64,000 nucleotides of DNA from an uncultured Tateyamaria sp. (GTDB lineage Bacteria; Pseudomonadota; Alphaproteobacteria; Rhodobacterales; Rhodobacteraceae). The DNA lies in assembly GCF_947497045.1 (NCBI RefSeq), contig NZ_CANMEU010000004.1, forward strand, positions 1 through 64,000. The letters are read 5' to 3'. The translations under genes and the position numbers were made by a program. Positions 45,049 to 53,494 of the stretch are shown piece by piece; the first letter of the stretch is position 1; every line of letters starts with the position of its first letter. The notes beneath the pieces are model-generated. The model was not told the DNA's origin, searched no databases, and worked only from the letters and a program-made list of their open reading frames with translations.

Positions 45049-45417
45049 ATGGAAAACGTCGTTCTCATCGTCCATCTGATCCTCGCGCTCGGCCTGATTG
45101 CCGTGGTGCTGATGCAGCGCTCCGAAGGGGGCGGTCTGGGCATGGGTGGCGGCGGCGGTGGTGGTGCCATGACGGGCCGTTCGGCAGCGTCGGCCCTGTC
45201 CAAGGTGACCTGGGTGCTGGCGATCTGCTTTATCATCACGTCGATCACGCTGACGATCATCGCTGCGCGCAACGCATCCGGCACCTCCGTGATTGACCAG
45301 TTGGGCATCACGCCGCCTGCACAAAACGCGCCCGACGCGGACCTTGCCCCGCCCGGTGGCGATCTGTTGCCGCCGACCGCAGGTGACGACGCCCCGCTGG
45401 TGCCAAGCGCCGATTGA
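45049..45417 (+). CDS. secG: preprotein translocase subunit SecG
   Basis: This encodes 122 residues from ATG 45049 (MENVVLIVHLILALGLIAVV). Two membrane helices flank a Gly-rich loop with the SecG motif LMQRSEGGGLGMGGG and RSAASALSKVTWVLA. A Pro/Ala/Asp-rich periplasmic tail follows. It assists SecYE protein export. It is divergent from the nitrile hydratase operon and upstream of pyrG. Confidence 0.95.
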   Translation: MENVVLIVHLILALGLIAVVLMQRSEGGGLGMGGGGGGGAMTGRSAASALSKVTWVLAICFIITSITLTIIAARNASGTSVIDQLGITPPAQNAPDADLAPPGGDLLPPTAGDDAPLVPSAD

Positions 45418-45466
45418 CGAAATCTTGAGGGCAATCAACGCGCTATAACATCATCTAGCGCACGCC

Positions 45467-45496
45467 TTGCCCCCTGAACGCGAATCCTGTTATACT
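45467..45496 (+). promoter_or_regulatory. candidate sigma-70 promoter for pyrG
   Basis: TTGCCC (45467-45472) and TATACT (45491-45496) are separated by 18 bases in the secG-pyrG gap, about 80 bases before the pyrG ATG. Confidence 0.4.
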
Positions 45497-45574
45497 GAGG
45501 CCCCGTGGGGAGCGTTCATTTGCGCCGCCCGCATCTGGCCTTTGCCTGCATGAACCACGGGAGACCACCACCTT

Positions 45575-47218
45575 ATGGCACGCTACATTTTCATCACCGG
45601 CGGCGTTGTGTCATCGCTTGGCAAGGGGTTGGCCTCGGCCGCATTGGGCGCACTTTTGCAGGCCCGTGGATTTTCCGTCCGGTTGCGCAAGCTTGACCCC
45701 TATCTGAACGTCGATCCCGGCACGATGTCGCCCTTTGAGCACGGCGAAGTGTTCGTGACCGATGACGGGGCCGAGACCGATCTGGATCTTGGCCATTACG
45801 AACGCTTCACAGGGGTAGCCGCGCGCAAGACTGATTCCGTGTCCTCGGGTCGGGTCTATTCCACCGTCCTCGAAAAAGAGCGGCGCGGAGACTACCTCGG
45901 CAAGACCATTCAGGTGATCCCCCACGTCACGAACGAGATCAAGGATTTCATCAATATCGGCGATGATGAGGTCGATTTCATGCTCTGCGAGATTGGCGGC
46001 ACCGTCGGTGACATCGAAGGCCTGCCGTTCTTTGAAGCGATCCGCCAGTTCAGCCAGGACAAGCCGCGTGGGCAGTGTATTTTCATGCACCTGACCCTGT
46101 TGCCCTATATCAAGGCATCCGGCGAGTTGAAGACCAAGCCCACCCAGCACTCGGTTAAGGAACTCCGCTCCATCGGCATCGCGCCTGACATTCTGGTCTG
46201 CCGCTCGGAAGGGCCGATCCCCGTCAAGGAACGCGAGAAACTGGCCCTGTTTTGCAATGTGCGCCCCGAAGCGGTCATTGCCGCGCAGGACCTGTCGACC
46301 ATCTATGACGCCCCCCTCGCCTATCACCGCGAGGGAATGGATCAGGCAGTGCTTGATGCGTTCCAGATCAGCCCCGCCCCCAAGCCCGACCTTACCAAAT
46401 GGGAAGACGTGAGCGACCGCATCCACAACGCCGAGGGTGAGGTGAAAGTCGCGATCGTGGGCAAGTACACCCAGCTTGAGGATGCATACAAATCCATCGC
46501 CGAGGCGCTGACCCATGGCGGTATGGCCAACCGGGTCCGCGTCAAGATCGAGTGGGTGGATGCCGAACTGTTCGACAATGCGGATGCCGCCCCTCACCTT
46601 GACGGGTTCCACGCCATCGTCGTGCCCGGTGGCTTTGGCGAACGCGGCACCGAGGGCAAGATCAAGGCGGCCGAGTTCGCGCGCACGCACAAGGTGCCCT
46701 ATCTGGGGATTTGTCTGGGCATGCAAATGGCCGTGATCGAGGCCGCGCGCAATGTCGCGGGCCTCAAGGCCGCTGGCTCCGAAGAATTTGACCACGAGGC
46801 GGGCAAAAAGCGGTTTGAACCTGTGGTCTATCACCTCAAGGAATGGGTGCAGGGCAACCACAAGGTCGAACGCAAGGTGGGCGACGACAAGGGTGGCACC
46901 ATGCGCCTAGGGGCCTATGATGCAACGCTCGCTGAAGGGTCGCGCGTGGCGCAGGTCTATGGGCGCACGGCAATTGATGAACGCCACCGTCACCGCTATG
47001 AGGTGGACATCGCCTACCGCGAACAGCTTGAAAAGGCAGGGCTTTGTTTCTCTGGCATGTCACCCGACGGCAAATTGCCCGAGATCGTGGAATGGTCGGA
47101 TCATCCGTGGTTCATTGGTGTGCAATTCCACCCCGAACTGAAATCCAAACCGTTTGAACCGCACCCGCTGTTTCAGGACTTTGTGCGCGCAGCGCGGGAC
47201 GTCAGCCGCCTCGTCTGA
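45575..47218 (+). CDS. pyrG: CTP synthase
   Basis: This 547-residue enzyme aminates UTP to CTP using glutamine. The N-terminal synthetase domain begins [17 protein letters not shown] (Walker-like motif) and has [12 protein letters not shown]. The C-terminal glutamine amidotransferase has the nucleophile C380 in GICLGMQ and the His-Glu pair in QFHPEL. Length is typical. Confidence 0.98.
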   Translation: MARYIFITGGVVSSLGKGLASAALGALLQARGFSVRLRKLDPYLNVDPGTMSPFEHGEVFVTDDGAETDLDLGHYERFTGVAARKTDSVSSGRVYSTVLEKERRGDYLGKTIQVIPHVTNEIKDFINIGDDEVDFMLCEIGGTVGDIEGLPFFEAIRQFSQDKPRGQCIFMHLTLLPYIKASGELKTKPTQHSVKELRSIGIAPDILVCRSEGPIPVKEREKLALFCNVRPEAVIAAQDLSTIYDAPLAYHREGMDQAVLDAFQISPAPKPDLTKWEDVSDRIHNAEGEVKVAIVGKYTQLEDAYKSIAEALTHGGMANRVRVKIEWVDAELFDNADAAPHLDGFHAIVVPGGFGERGTEGKIKAAEFARTHKVPYLGICLGMQMAVIEAARNVAGLKAAGSEEFDHEAGKKRFEPVVYHLKEWVQGNHKVERKVGDDKGGTMRLGAYDATLAEGSRVAQVYGRTAIDERHRHRYEVDIAYREQLEKAGLCFSGMSPDGKLPEIVEWSDHPWFIGVQFHPELKSKPFEPHPLFQDFVRAARDVSRLV

Positions 47219-47224
47219 TCCAAA

Positions 47225-48023
47225 TCAGTCGAGCCAACTGGACATCAATTCTTGAGTTATCGTTTCCACAACAACGCAAAATTCCAGCGGTAGAATTGGG
47301 TCAGTTTCGCGAGGATACGGCTGCATTTTCGTAATGCCTAGAAAGAACGGCTGCCATTCTTGGAACGGTCCTTCTATCTTGGGCAAACCAAATACTGGTC
47401 CCCCACTCATCCCACTTAAATCCTGTGAAATGCTTTGATTATTCGGTGCTGAGAACCCAAAAGATCCACTGTCTGGAATATCTTTTCGGTGCAATGGGCC
47501 CGGTAAGTCGAGTGCACTTTTTTATCAATCTCAACCCCTCTTTCCCTATCCTCAGCTCTTTGGCCCGATCAGGAAAACCGATAGCAATTCCAGTTTCAAA
47601 TTGAGTAGAAGCATTCAACATGTCCTGCAACTCTTTGGTGTCTAGAACTACTGCTGCCTGACATCCCTCTTTCTCGAAGAAATCCCAAACGTGACCCAAT
47701 GGGCAAAGAGCAACATCAGCTGATCCGTTCTTGGGATATAGGAACGAATCACGAAATTCGCCCGAAGCTATATAGGAAAAATTTTGAATGAGACGCCCCG
47801 AGGCAATGCACCATTGACCCGTTCTAGATTCTAATTGTTCAAATCGTTCTTGCGCGACATGCTTGCATGTTACACCCCAGACTTGACCTTTGAAACGGAT
47901 AAAGGTCAGGGTGGCAGACGTGGTTCTATGGTCGATTTTGGGGACGTAGGGATGTGTTGTCGCATAAATTGGCGTAGCGAATTTAGTCAATGAATCTAAA
48001 TGCTGGTCGATAGTCTTCTGCAA
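47225..48023 (-). pseudogene. trypsin-like serine protease gene split by a frameshift
   Basis: The upstream frame (48023 to 47439) carries the His site VTCKHVA and Asp site SADVALCPLG; the downstream frame (ending 47225) carries the Ser site LSGMSGGPVFG. The join is near 47495: reading TRLTGP then LHRKDIP needs one base removed from GGGCCCATTG. Reconstructed, it would be 265 residues with a complete His-Asp-Ser set and no signal peptide. Codon use is notably AT-richer than pyrG and the genes after it, so recent acquisition is likely. Frameshifted decay, a sequencing error or a phase-variable state are all possible. It resembles small stand-alone cytoplasmic trypsin-like peptidases of unknown role. 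Confidence 0.6.
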
Positions 48024-48173
48024 CTGTGCTGGTGTCCTTGAGTTCGCGAGTTAGAGTAAAGTCACATCCGCCATAAAGCTTTCTTTGCGCATTCACGACC
48101 CCGTGACCCCGGTTTATCCGGCGTGATATCCGCTTACCTCAAGAAGAACCGCCACACATCGAGGAGACCCGCC

Positions 48174-48662
48174 ATGATCCCCCTCCCCCGTCGCACGGTC
48201 CTTGCGGCCGGCACCGCTGCCCTGCTGACCACCGGCCTTGGCATCCCTGCCCGCGCCCAAGGGGTCGCGCCCACGCCGACCATGCGCGGTGGCGCGAACA
48301 ACTATCTGCCCGGCGCTCCAATCGTCGAACGCATCGGCGGTGGCGGTTTCCCGATGACCGGCACCGTCCGCCGCGCAGGCGACGGCGCACCCATCGCGGG
48401 TGCCCGCATTCAGATGTGGGCGCATACCACCGAAGGGCACGAACGCGACCAGCGCAGCCACGGCGCGACCCTGACAGATGCCAACGGCGTCTTCACCATG
48501 GACATGCCACAGATCGTACCCGCCTTCGGGCAGGCCCATGGCCACCTCGCCTATGACGCCGATTTTGACGACAACGGCTTTCAGACCGTTTTTCTGCGCC
48601 CCGTGATGAGCAGTGCGTCCGAGACGACGCTGGATGTTGCCTTCGTGCTGCAACCAGCCTGA
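48174..48662 (+). CDS. secreted intradiol ring-cleavage dioxygenase-like protein
   Basis: This encodes 162 residues from ATG 48174, giving an RR-containing signal (PLPRRTVLAAGTAALLTTG, ending ARAQ), possibly Tat-exported. The mature part has the beta-sandwich pattern of protocatechuate 3,4-dioxygenase-like proteins: TGTVRRAGDGAPIAGARIQMW, LTDANGVFTMDMP, and a His-x-His in QAHGHLAYDADFDD. It is shorter than true intradiol enzymes and the Tyr ligands are not certain, so catalysis is unproven. A ferric-reductase-like membrane gene follows 7 bases later. Confidence 0.72.
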   Translation: MIPLPRRTVLAAGTAALLTTGLGIPARAQGVAPTPTMRGGANNYLPGAPIVERIGGGGFPMTGTVRRAGDGAPIAGARIQMWAHTTEGHERDQRSHGATLTDANGVFTMDMPQIVPAFGQAHGHLAYDADFDDNGFQTVFLRPVMSSASETTLDVAFVLQPA

Positions 48663-48669
48663 ACCTGCG

Positions 48670-49269
48670 GTGCGTCAGGGACCCACGCGCCTGCGCCCCG
48701 CGCTAATCTGGGCCGGGGTCGGGCTTGGCGTGACCTTGCCCCTGATTGCGGCGGCGGCCAGCCCTCTGCTGGCGTGGCGCAGCGGGATCTACATCGCCTC
48801 GGGCTTTGCCGGTATTTTCGCAATGGGCCTTTTATTACTCCAACCGCTTTTGGCAACAAACGCGCTGCCGGGGCTGCATCCAATACGCGCCCGACAGAGC
48901 CATCGTGGGGTTGGTGCGCTGCTGGTGGGGGCTGTGGTTGCCCATGTGATCGGGTTGTGGATCACCAGCCCGCCGGATGTGATCGACGCACTGCTGTTGT
49001 CCTCGCCCACACCCTTTTCGATCTGGGGTGTGACGGCGATGTGGGCGGTGTTCTGTGCAGCCGCTCTGGCGGTGGTCCGGCGGCACCTTCGGCTTGCGAT
49101 CTGGCGCGCGCTGCACATAAGTCTGGCGGTCCTTATCGTGGCCACCACCGTCGCCCACGTGGCGCTGATCGACGGCACAATGGAGATCGTGACCAAGATC
49201 GGTCTGAGCGTTCTGGTGGGGGCGGCCACGGCCCGGATGGTCTACCTCAAGCTGCCGCGCCGCGGCTGA
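48670..49269 (+). CDS. ferric reductase-like transmembrane protein
   Basis: This encodes about 199 residues if started at the GTG at 48670; the frame is open back to a GTG at 48613 inside the preceding gene, so the start is uncertain. Six hydrophobic segments are visible, with paired histidines on two of them (SHRGVGALLVGAVVAHVIG and RALHISLAVLIVATTVAHV) in the spacing used to bind two hemes in the ferric reductase domain. No FAD/NADPH domain is attached. It may pass electrons across the membrane to a periplasmic partner, perhaps the product of the preceding gene. Confidence 0.75.
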   Translation: MRQGPTRLRPALIWAGVGLGVTLPLIAAAASPLLAWRSGIYIASGFAGIFAMGLLLLQPLLATNALPGLHPIRARQSHRGVGALLVGAVVAHVIGLWITSPPDVIDALLLSSPTPFSIWGVTAMWAVFCAAALAVVRRHLRLAIWRALHISLAVLIVATTVAHVALIDGTMEIVTKIGLSVLVGAATARMVYLKLPRRG

Positions 49270-49343
49270 TGTAACCGATCATATGATTCGCGACCAAAGC
49301 GATCAGCATTGCGCTGCCCGCACTTTCCGCTACACCCCGCCAT

Positions 49344-50117
49344 ATGCTCAGTTATCAACACAGCTACCATGCCGGGAATCTGGCGGATGTTCACAAGCAC
49401 AGCCTGCTGGCCTGGATGCTGGATTACCTCACGCGCAAGGACAAACCAGTCAGCTATATCGAAACGCATGGGGGCCGCGCACTGTATGATCTGAACGCGG
49501 ATGAGGCGTTGAAAACCGGCGAGGCGGCACAAGGGATTGCGCGCATCAAACACTGGTTCGACAGCGATCATCCCTACATGCACTCCCTGCGACAAACCAC
49601 TGAAGAAGCTGGGGAAAATGCCTATCCGGGCTCACCCATGATCGCGGTGCAACGCTTGCGTGATACTGATCAGATCACCATCGCCGAACTGCATCCCACC
49701 GAGCATAGCGCCCTCGAACTGGCACTGCCCACCGTAACCTGCCGACGCACCGACGGGTTCGCATTGGGCCACGCGATGCTGCCGCCCACACCGCGCCGGG
49801 GGTTGATGCTGATCGACCCCAGTTTCGAAATCAAGGGCGACTACGACACTATCCCCGGCCATATCAAAAAATACGCCCGCGCATGGAACGTCGGGACCAT
49901 AGCCTTGTGGTATCCGGTCCTGACATCAGGTGTGCACCATAAGATGCTGACAACGCTGGAAAACGATCATCCGGACGGGGCGCGATACGAGGTCTCGTTT
50001 CCACCCGCACGCCCCGGGCACGGGATGATTGGATCAGGCCTGTTCGTCATTCGCCCGCCCTTTGGGCTTGCCGAGCAGGCTGCAATTCTGAAAACTCGGT
50101 TCGACACTCTCAGCTAA
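49344..50117 (+). CDS. rlmJ: 23S rRNA (adenine(2030)-N(6))-methyltransferase RlmJ
   Basis: This encodes 257 residues. The N-terminal SYQHSYHAGNLADVHKH is the RlmJ family hallmark and the motif IV catalytic loop reads DPSFE (DPPY/F in many N6-adenine methyltransferases). The ETHGGRALYDL segment lies in the SAM-binding region. It methylates A2030 of 23S rRNA. It is the first gene of a plus-strand series with the two terB genes, 14 bases before the first of them. Confidence 0.92.
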   Translation: MLSYQHSYHAGNLADVHKHSLLAWMLDYLTRKDKPVSYIETHGGRALYDLNADEALKTGEAAQGIARIKHWFDSDHPYMHSLRQTTEEAGENAYPGSPMIAVQRLRDTDQITIAELHPTEHSALELALPTVTCRRTDGFALGHAMLPPTPRRGLMLIDPSFEIKGDYDTIPGHIKKYARAWNVGTIALWYPVLTSGVHHKMLTTLENDHPDGARYEVSFPPARPGHGMIGSGLFVIRPPFGLAEQAAILKTRFDTLS

Positions 50118-50131
50118 AGGGTCCCGCCCCC

Positions 50132-50563
50132 GTGTTCGAACGCCTCTTTCCCAAACGCCCACGTACAACCCAGCCCTTGCCCGAACCCACGCCCCAACTT
50201 GCTCTTGGTGCCTTGCTGGTGCGCATCGCGATGGCCGATAGCGACTATCAGGCCGCCGAAGTGGGCGCGATCGACAAGATCCTATCAGGCACGTTCGAGC
50301 TGAAACCGCTTGAGGCGGCCAAGCTGCGCGCCACCTGCGAAGCACTTGAACGCCATGCGCCCGGCACGCCCGAATTTGCCGAAATCCTTCGCGATACAGT
50401 ACCTTACGCGGACCGACTGGGGCTTGCACTGTCGATGTGGCAGGTCTTGCTGGCCGATGGCGAACACGCCGCCATCGAAGAAGACAGCCTGCACCAGATT
50501 GAGGCCGCGATGGGCATCACCCCGACGGATAGCGCGGATATCAAGACGCGCGCGCTTGGTTAA
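50132..50563 (+). CDS. TerB-family protein, paralogue 1
   Basis: This encodes 143 residues, start GTG at 50132. The all-helical TerB pattern is seen: LALGALLVRIAMADSDYQAAE, the acidic segments with conserved Asp, and a mirrored second half LSMWQVLLADGEHAAIEE. TerB proteins are linked to tellurite resistance and stress but are mostly uncharacterised; metal binding through the acidic loops is known for some. It is about as long as, and alignable with, the next gene, so the pair arose by duplication. Confidence 0.8.
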   Translation: MFERLFPKRPRTTQPLPEPTPQLALGALLVRIAMADSDYQAAEVGAIDKILSGTFELKPLEAAKLRATCEALERHAPGTPEFAEILRDTVPYADRLGLALSMWQVLLADGEHAAIEEDSLHQIEAAMGITPTDSADIKTRALG

Positions 50564-50590
50564 TCGCGCGGGCTGCCTTATGTAGCACCC

Positions 50591-51025
50591 ATGTTCCAAG
50601 ACCTTCTCAAACGGCTGATCCAGCCTGAACCTGCGCCCATCACCGATGCTGATGCGCGTTTGGCTCTGACCGCACTGCTTGTGCGTGTTGCACGCTCAGA
50701 CAACGACTATTCCGGCGATGAACAGCGGCTGATCGACACGATCACCCAAGATCGCTATGGGCTTTCGGCCAGTGATGCCAGTGACTTGCGCACCGAGGCC
50801 GAAGCGATGGAGGCCGAAGCCCCCGACACTGTCCGCTTTACCCGCGCAATCAAGGATGCGGTCGCCTATGAGGACCGCCTTGGCGTGATCGAGGCGCTGT
50901 GGAAGGTCGTGCTGGCCGATGGGCAACGCGCGCAAGAAGAGGATGCGTTGTTGCGTCTGGTCTCAAACCTGCTTGGCATCACCGACCGCGACAGCGCCCT
51001 TGCCCGACAGAGGGTCGGTGGGTGA
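50591..51025 (+). CDS. TerB-family protein, paralogue 2
   Basis: This encodes 144 residues starting at the ATG 27 bases after its paralogue. It shares the layout LALTALLVRVARSDNDYSGDE and a second half IEALWKVVLADGQRAQEED. Both halves show the same helix-acidic-loop repeat. Its stop overlaps the GTG start of the next gene (GTGA), so the three downstream genes are translationally linked. Confidence 0.8.
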   Translation: MFQDLLKRLIQPEPAPITDADARLALTALLVRVARSDNDYSGDEQRLIDTITQDRYGLSASDASDLRTEAEAMEAEAPDTVRFTRAIKDAVAYEDRLGVIEALWKVVLADGQRAQEEDALLRLVSNLLGITDRDSALARQRVGG

Positions 51026-51759
51026 TCGCATCCCTTCGCATGTACGACATGCCGCACACCAATGCCGCACATGATCGCCTTTGGACCGCCATCCGGGCCG
51101 AGGTGGGCTATGGGCCGGATGAGCTGGACCGCACCACGGACATGTGGGCTGGCTGGCAATCGCCGGATCTGCTGATCTCCCAGACCTGTGGGTTGCCATA
51201 TCGGGCGCGCCTGTTTGGGCAGGTCACACTGGTTGGTACGCCCGATTACGGGCTGCGTGACTGCCCGCCTGGGTATTACTACAGCTACATGGTCCGCCGC
51301 CGCGGAGATCGGCGCAACCTGCGTGAACTCACCCGCACCGGGCGGCTGGCCTATAATGATCCGTTATCCCAATCGGGATGGGCGGCCCCCTTTGCACAGA
51401 TAGCATCCATCGGCCAAACCCCTGAAAACAGGTTGGAAACAGGCGGTCACGTCGCCTCGATCCAGGCGGTTCTGGATGATCGCGCGGACTATGCAGGCAT
51501 CGATGCGGTCACCTATCTGATGTGGAGCGCAGCGCACCCCGACGCAGCGGCAGGGCTGGAGACATTCATGCGCACCACCCCCACACCCGGCCTGCCGCTG
51601 ATCACCGCGCTGAACCGCGACCCAAAACCCATCGCCCGCGCCGTGACCCGTGCGATCAAGGCCATGTCAGAGGCGGACCGCGCGATCCTTTACCTCAAAG
51701 GGTTGATCGACATCAGCGAGGCGACCTACCGTGCCCAGCCCATCCCTCCAATGCCCTGA
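51022..51759 (+). CDS. PhnD/SsuA-type substrate-binding-like protein without a signal peptide
   Basis: This encodes 245 residues from the GTG at 51022 that overlaps the terB2 stop. The fold resembles phosphonate/phosphate binding proteins (LISQTCGLPYRARLFGQVTLVGTP, a PhnD-like core; also RRNLRELTRTGRLAYND and DYAGIDAVTY). It begins directly in the mature domain without any hydrophobic leader, and no ABC permease or ATPase of the phosphonate type is nearby. It may bind a ligand in the cytoplasm; the function is unknown. Confidence 0.72.
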   Translation: MIASLRMYDMPHTNAAHDRLWTAIRAEVGYGPDELDRTTDMWAGWQSPDLLISQTCGLPYRARLFGQVTLVGTPDYGLRDCPPGYYYSYMVRRRGDRRNLRELTRTGRLAYNDPLSQSGWAAPFAQIASIGQTPENRLETGGHVASIQAVLDDRADYAGIDAVTYLMWSAAHPDAAAGLETFMRTTPTPGLPLITALNRDPKPIARAVTRAIKAMSEADRAILYLKGLIDISEATYRAQPIPPMP

Positions 51760-51882
51760 TCATTCGGGCCTCACCTTGCGTCAGGTGGTACAATCCATGC
51801 GCACTCTCCGGTATTTGGCCGTGGACTTGGCACTGATTCTGCGCCCATATACCCGCTGACAAAACCAATATGGGCCTGCCCC

Positions 51883-52656
51883 TTGACCGACCAACCCGTT
51901 ATCGAGATCAAAAATCTCCACAAGGCCTATGGCGCGCTCGAAGTGCTCAAGGGTGTCGATATCGTGGCCAGGCGGGGCGATGTGGTGTCACTGATCGGCT
52001 CGTCAGGGTCGGGTAAGTCCACGCTTTTACGTTGCTGCAATCTGCTTGAGGACAGCCAGCAAGGCGACGTCCTGTTCAAGGGCGAGCCCGTGGCCTGGAA
52101 AGGCATCGCACACGCGCGCCGCCCCTCTGATCCCAAACAGGTACTGCGCATCCGTACGAACCTGTCCATGGTGTTTCAGCAGTTCAACCTGTGGGCCCAC
52201 ATGACCATCCTGCAAAACGTGATGGAAGCGCCCGTGACCGTGCTGCGCCGCGACCCGGCCGAGGTCGAGAGTGCCGCGCGCGGCTATCTCGACAAGGTGG
52301 GGATCGGGGACAAATGCGATGTTTACCCCGCACAACTGTCGGGGGGGCAACAGCAGCGCGCCGCCATCGCGCGCGGTTTGTGCATGGAGCCCGAGGCCTT
52401 GCTGTTTGACGAACCGACAAGCGCGCTTGACCCCGAACTCGAACAGGAAGTCGTCCGGGTGATCAAGGATCTGGCCGCCGAAGGGCGCACCATGCTGATC
52501 GTGACCCACGACATGAAACTGGCCGCCGACGTGAGCGACCATGTCGTGTTCCTGCATCAGGGCCTGATCGAAGAACAAGGGGTGCCAGACCAGCTGTTTG
52601 GCGCACCCAAATCCGAACGTCTGCGTGGGTTCCTATCATCCACCCATGCCGCGTAA
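51883..52656 (+). CDS. polar amino acid-type ABC transporter ATP-binding protein
   Basis: This encodes 257 residues, start TTG at 51883. It has Walker A GSSGSGKSTLL, signature LSGGQQQRAAIARGL, Walker B ALLFDEPTSALDPE and the H-loop VTHDM. The insertion EPVAWKGIAHARRPSDPKQV (key part between Walker A and Q-loop) is typical of the histidine/arginine/octopine ATPase HisP. It powers import with the binding protein and two permeases that follow on the same strand. Confidence 0.94.
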   Translation: MTDQPVIEIKNLHKAYGALEVLKGVDIVARRGDVVSLIGSSGSGKSTLLRCCNLLEDSQQGDVLFKGEPVAWKGIAHARRPSDPKQVLRIRTNLSMVFQQFNLWAHMTILQNVMEAPVTVLRRDPAEVESAARGYLDKVGIGDKCDVYPAQLSGGQQQRAAIARGLCMEPEALLFDEPTSALDPELEQEVVRVIKDLAAEGRTMLIVTHDMKLAADVSDHVVFLHQGLIEEQGVPDQLFGAPKSERLRGFLSSTHAA

Positions 52657-52687
52657 CCCAAAAACAAGAAACCGGGAGTACCTAACC

Positions 52688-53410
52688 ATGAAATCCATTC
52701 TTCTCAGCACTGTTGCGGTCGCCGTGACAGCCACATTCGCACTTGCAGACGGCCACGCGGTCGTGCGCATGGGCACCGAGGGTGCCTACCCTCCCTACAA
52801 CTTCATAAACGACGCCGGCGAAGTCGCAGGCTTTGAACGCGACTTGGGCGACGAGCTGTGCGCGCGCGCCGAACTGACCTGTGAATGGGTCACAAACGAG
52901 TGGGACAGCATCATTCCCAATCTCGTTTCGGGCAACTACGACACCATCATCGCGGGCATGTCCATCACGGATGAGCGCGACGAAGTGATTGATTTCACGC
53001 AAAACTACACTTTGCCCGACCCATCCGCCTATGTCGCGGCCTCGGCTGACGTGGATCTGGAAAATGGCGTTCTGGCGGCCCAAGCCAACACGATCCAGGC
53101 CGCTTTCATCGCTGAAAGCGGTGCCACGCTCGTTGAGTTCGCCACCCCCGAAGAAACTGTGGCGGCTGTCAAAAACGGCGAAGCCGACGCGATTCTGGCC
53201 GACAAGGCGTTCCTGACGCCCATCGCCGACTCCGACGCGGATCTGGTCATGCTCGAACAGGAAGAGCTGATCGGTGGCGGTATCGGCCTTGGCCTGCGCG
53301 AAAGCGACACCGAGCTGAAAGACAAGTTCAACGCGGCCATCACCTCGATGAAGGAAGACGGCTCGCTGAACGAGTTGATCGCCAAATGGGAAATCGGTGA
53401 CGGCTTCTAA
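52688..53410 (+). CDS. polar amino acid/opine-type periplasmic binding protein
   Basis: This encodes 240 residues from ATG 52688 with a signal peptide ending ATFALADGHA. It is a family 3 solute-binding protein: VRMGTEGAYPPYNFINDAGEVAGFERDL region (key parts GAYPPYN and GFERDLGDEL), IIAGMSITDER and DAILADKAFL. The ligand is likely a cationic amino acid, opine or related amine given its neighbours. The gene is preceded by CGGGAG. A stable stem-loop follows the stop. Confidence 0.93.
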   Translation: MKSILLSTVAVAVTATFALADGHAVVRMGTEGAYPPYNFINDAGEVAGFERDLGDELCARAELTCEWVTNEWDSIIPNLVSGNYDTIIAGMSITDERDEVIDFTQNYTLPDPSAYVAASADVDLENGVLAAQANTIQAAFIAESGATLVEFATPEETVAAVKNGEADAILADKAFLTPIADSDADLVMLEQEELIGGGIGLGLRESDTELKDKFNAAITSMKEDGSLNELIAKWEIGDGF

Positions 53411-53423
53411 AGCAAAGATAGGG

Positions 53424-53450
53424 GGGAGGGTCATGCACCCTCCCTTTCAT
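53424..53450 (+). terminator. stem-loop between binding protein and permease genes
   Basis: GGGAGGGT-CATGC-ACCCTCCC with TTTCATT after it forms an 8-bp GC-rich hairpin 13 bases after the binding protein stop. In ABC operons such hairpins act as partial terminators or mRNA stabilisers, giving more binding protein than permease. Confidence 0.6.
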
Positions 53451-53494
53451 TGTTCTAAAAATATGCACTGACCACGCCTGATACGAGGCCCGCC

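Noticed and set aside
44265-45434. 389-residue N-terminally extended nitrile hydratase alpha frame
   Set aside because: The extension runs antisense through secG; the family start MPHDHSDH at 44882 is clear.
51011-51024. Third copy of the GGTCGGTGGGTGGG structured element
   Set aside because: Only GGGTCGGTGGGTG matches, inside the terB2 codons for its last residues; the CCTTT, hairpin and AAACAGT parts are missing.
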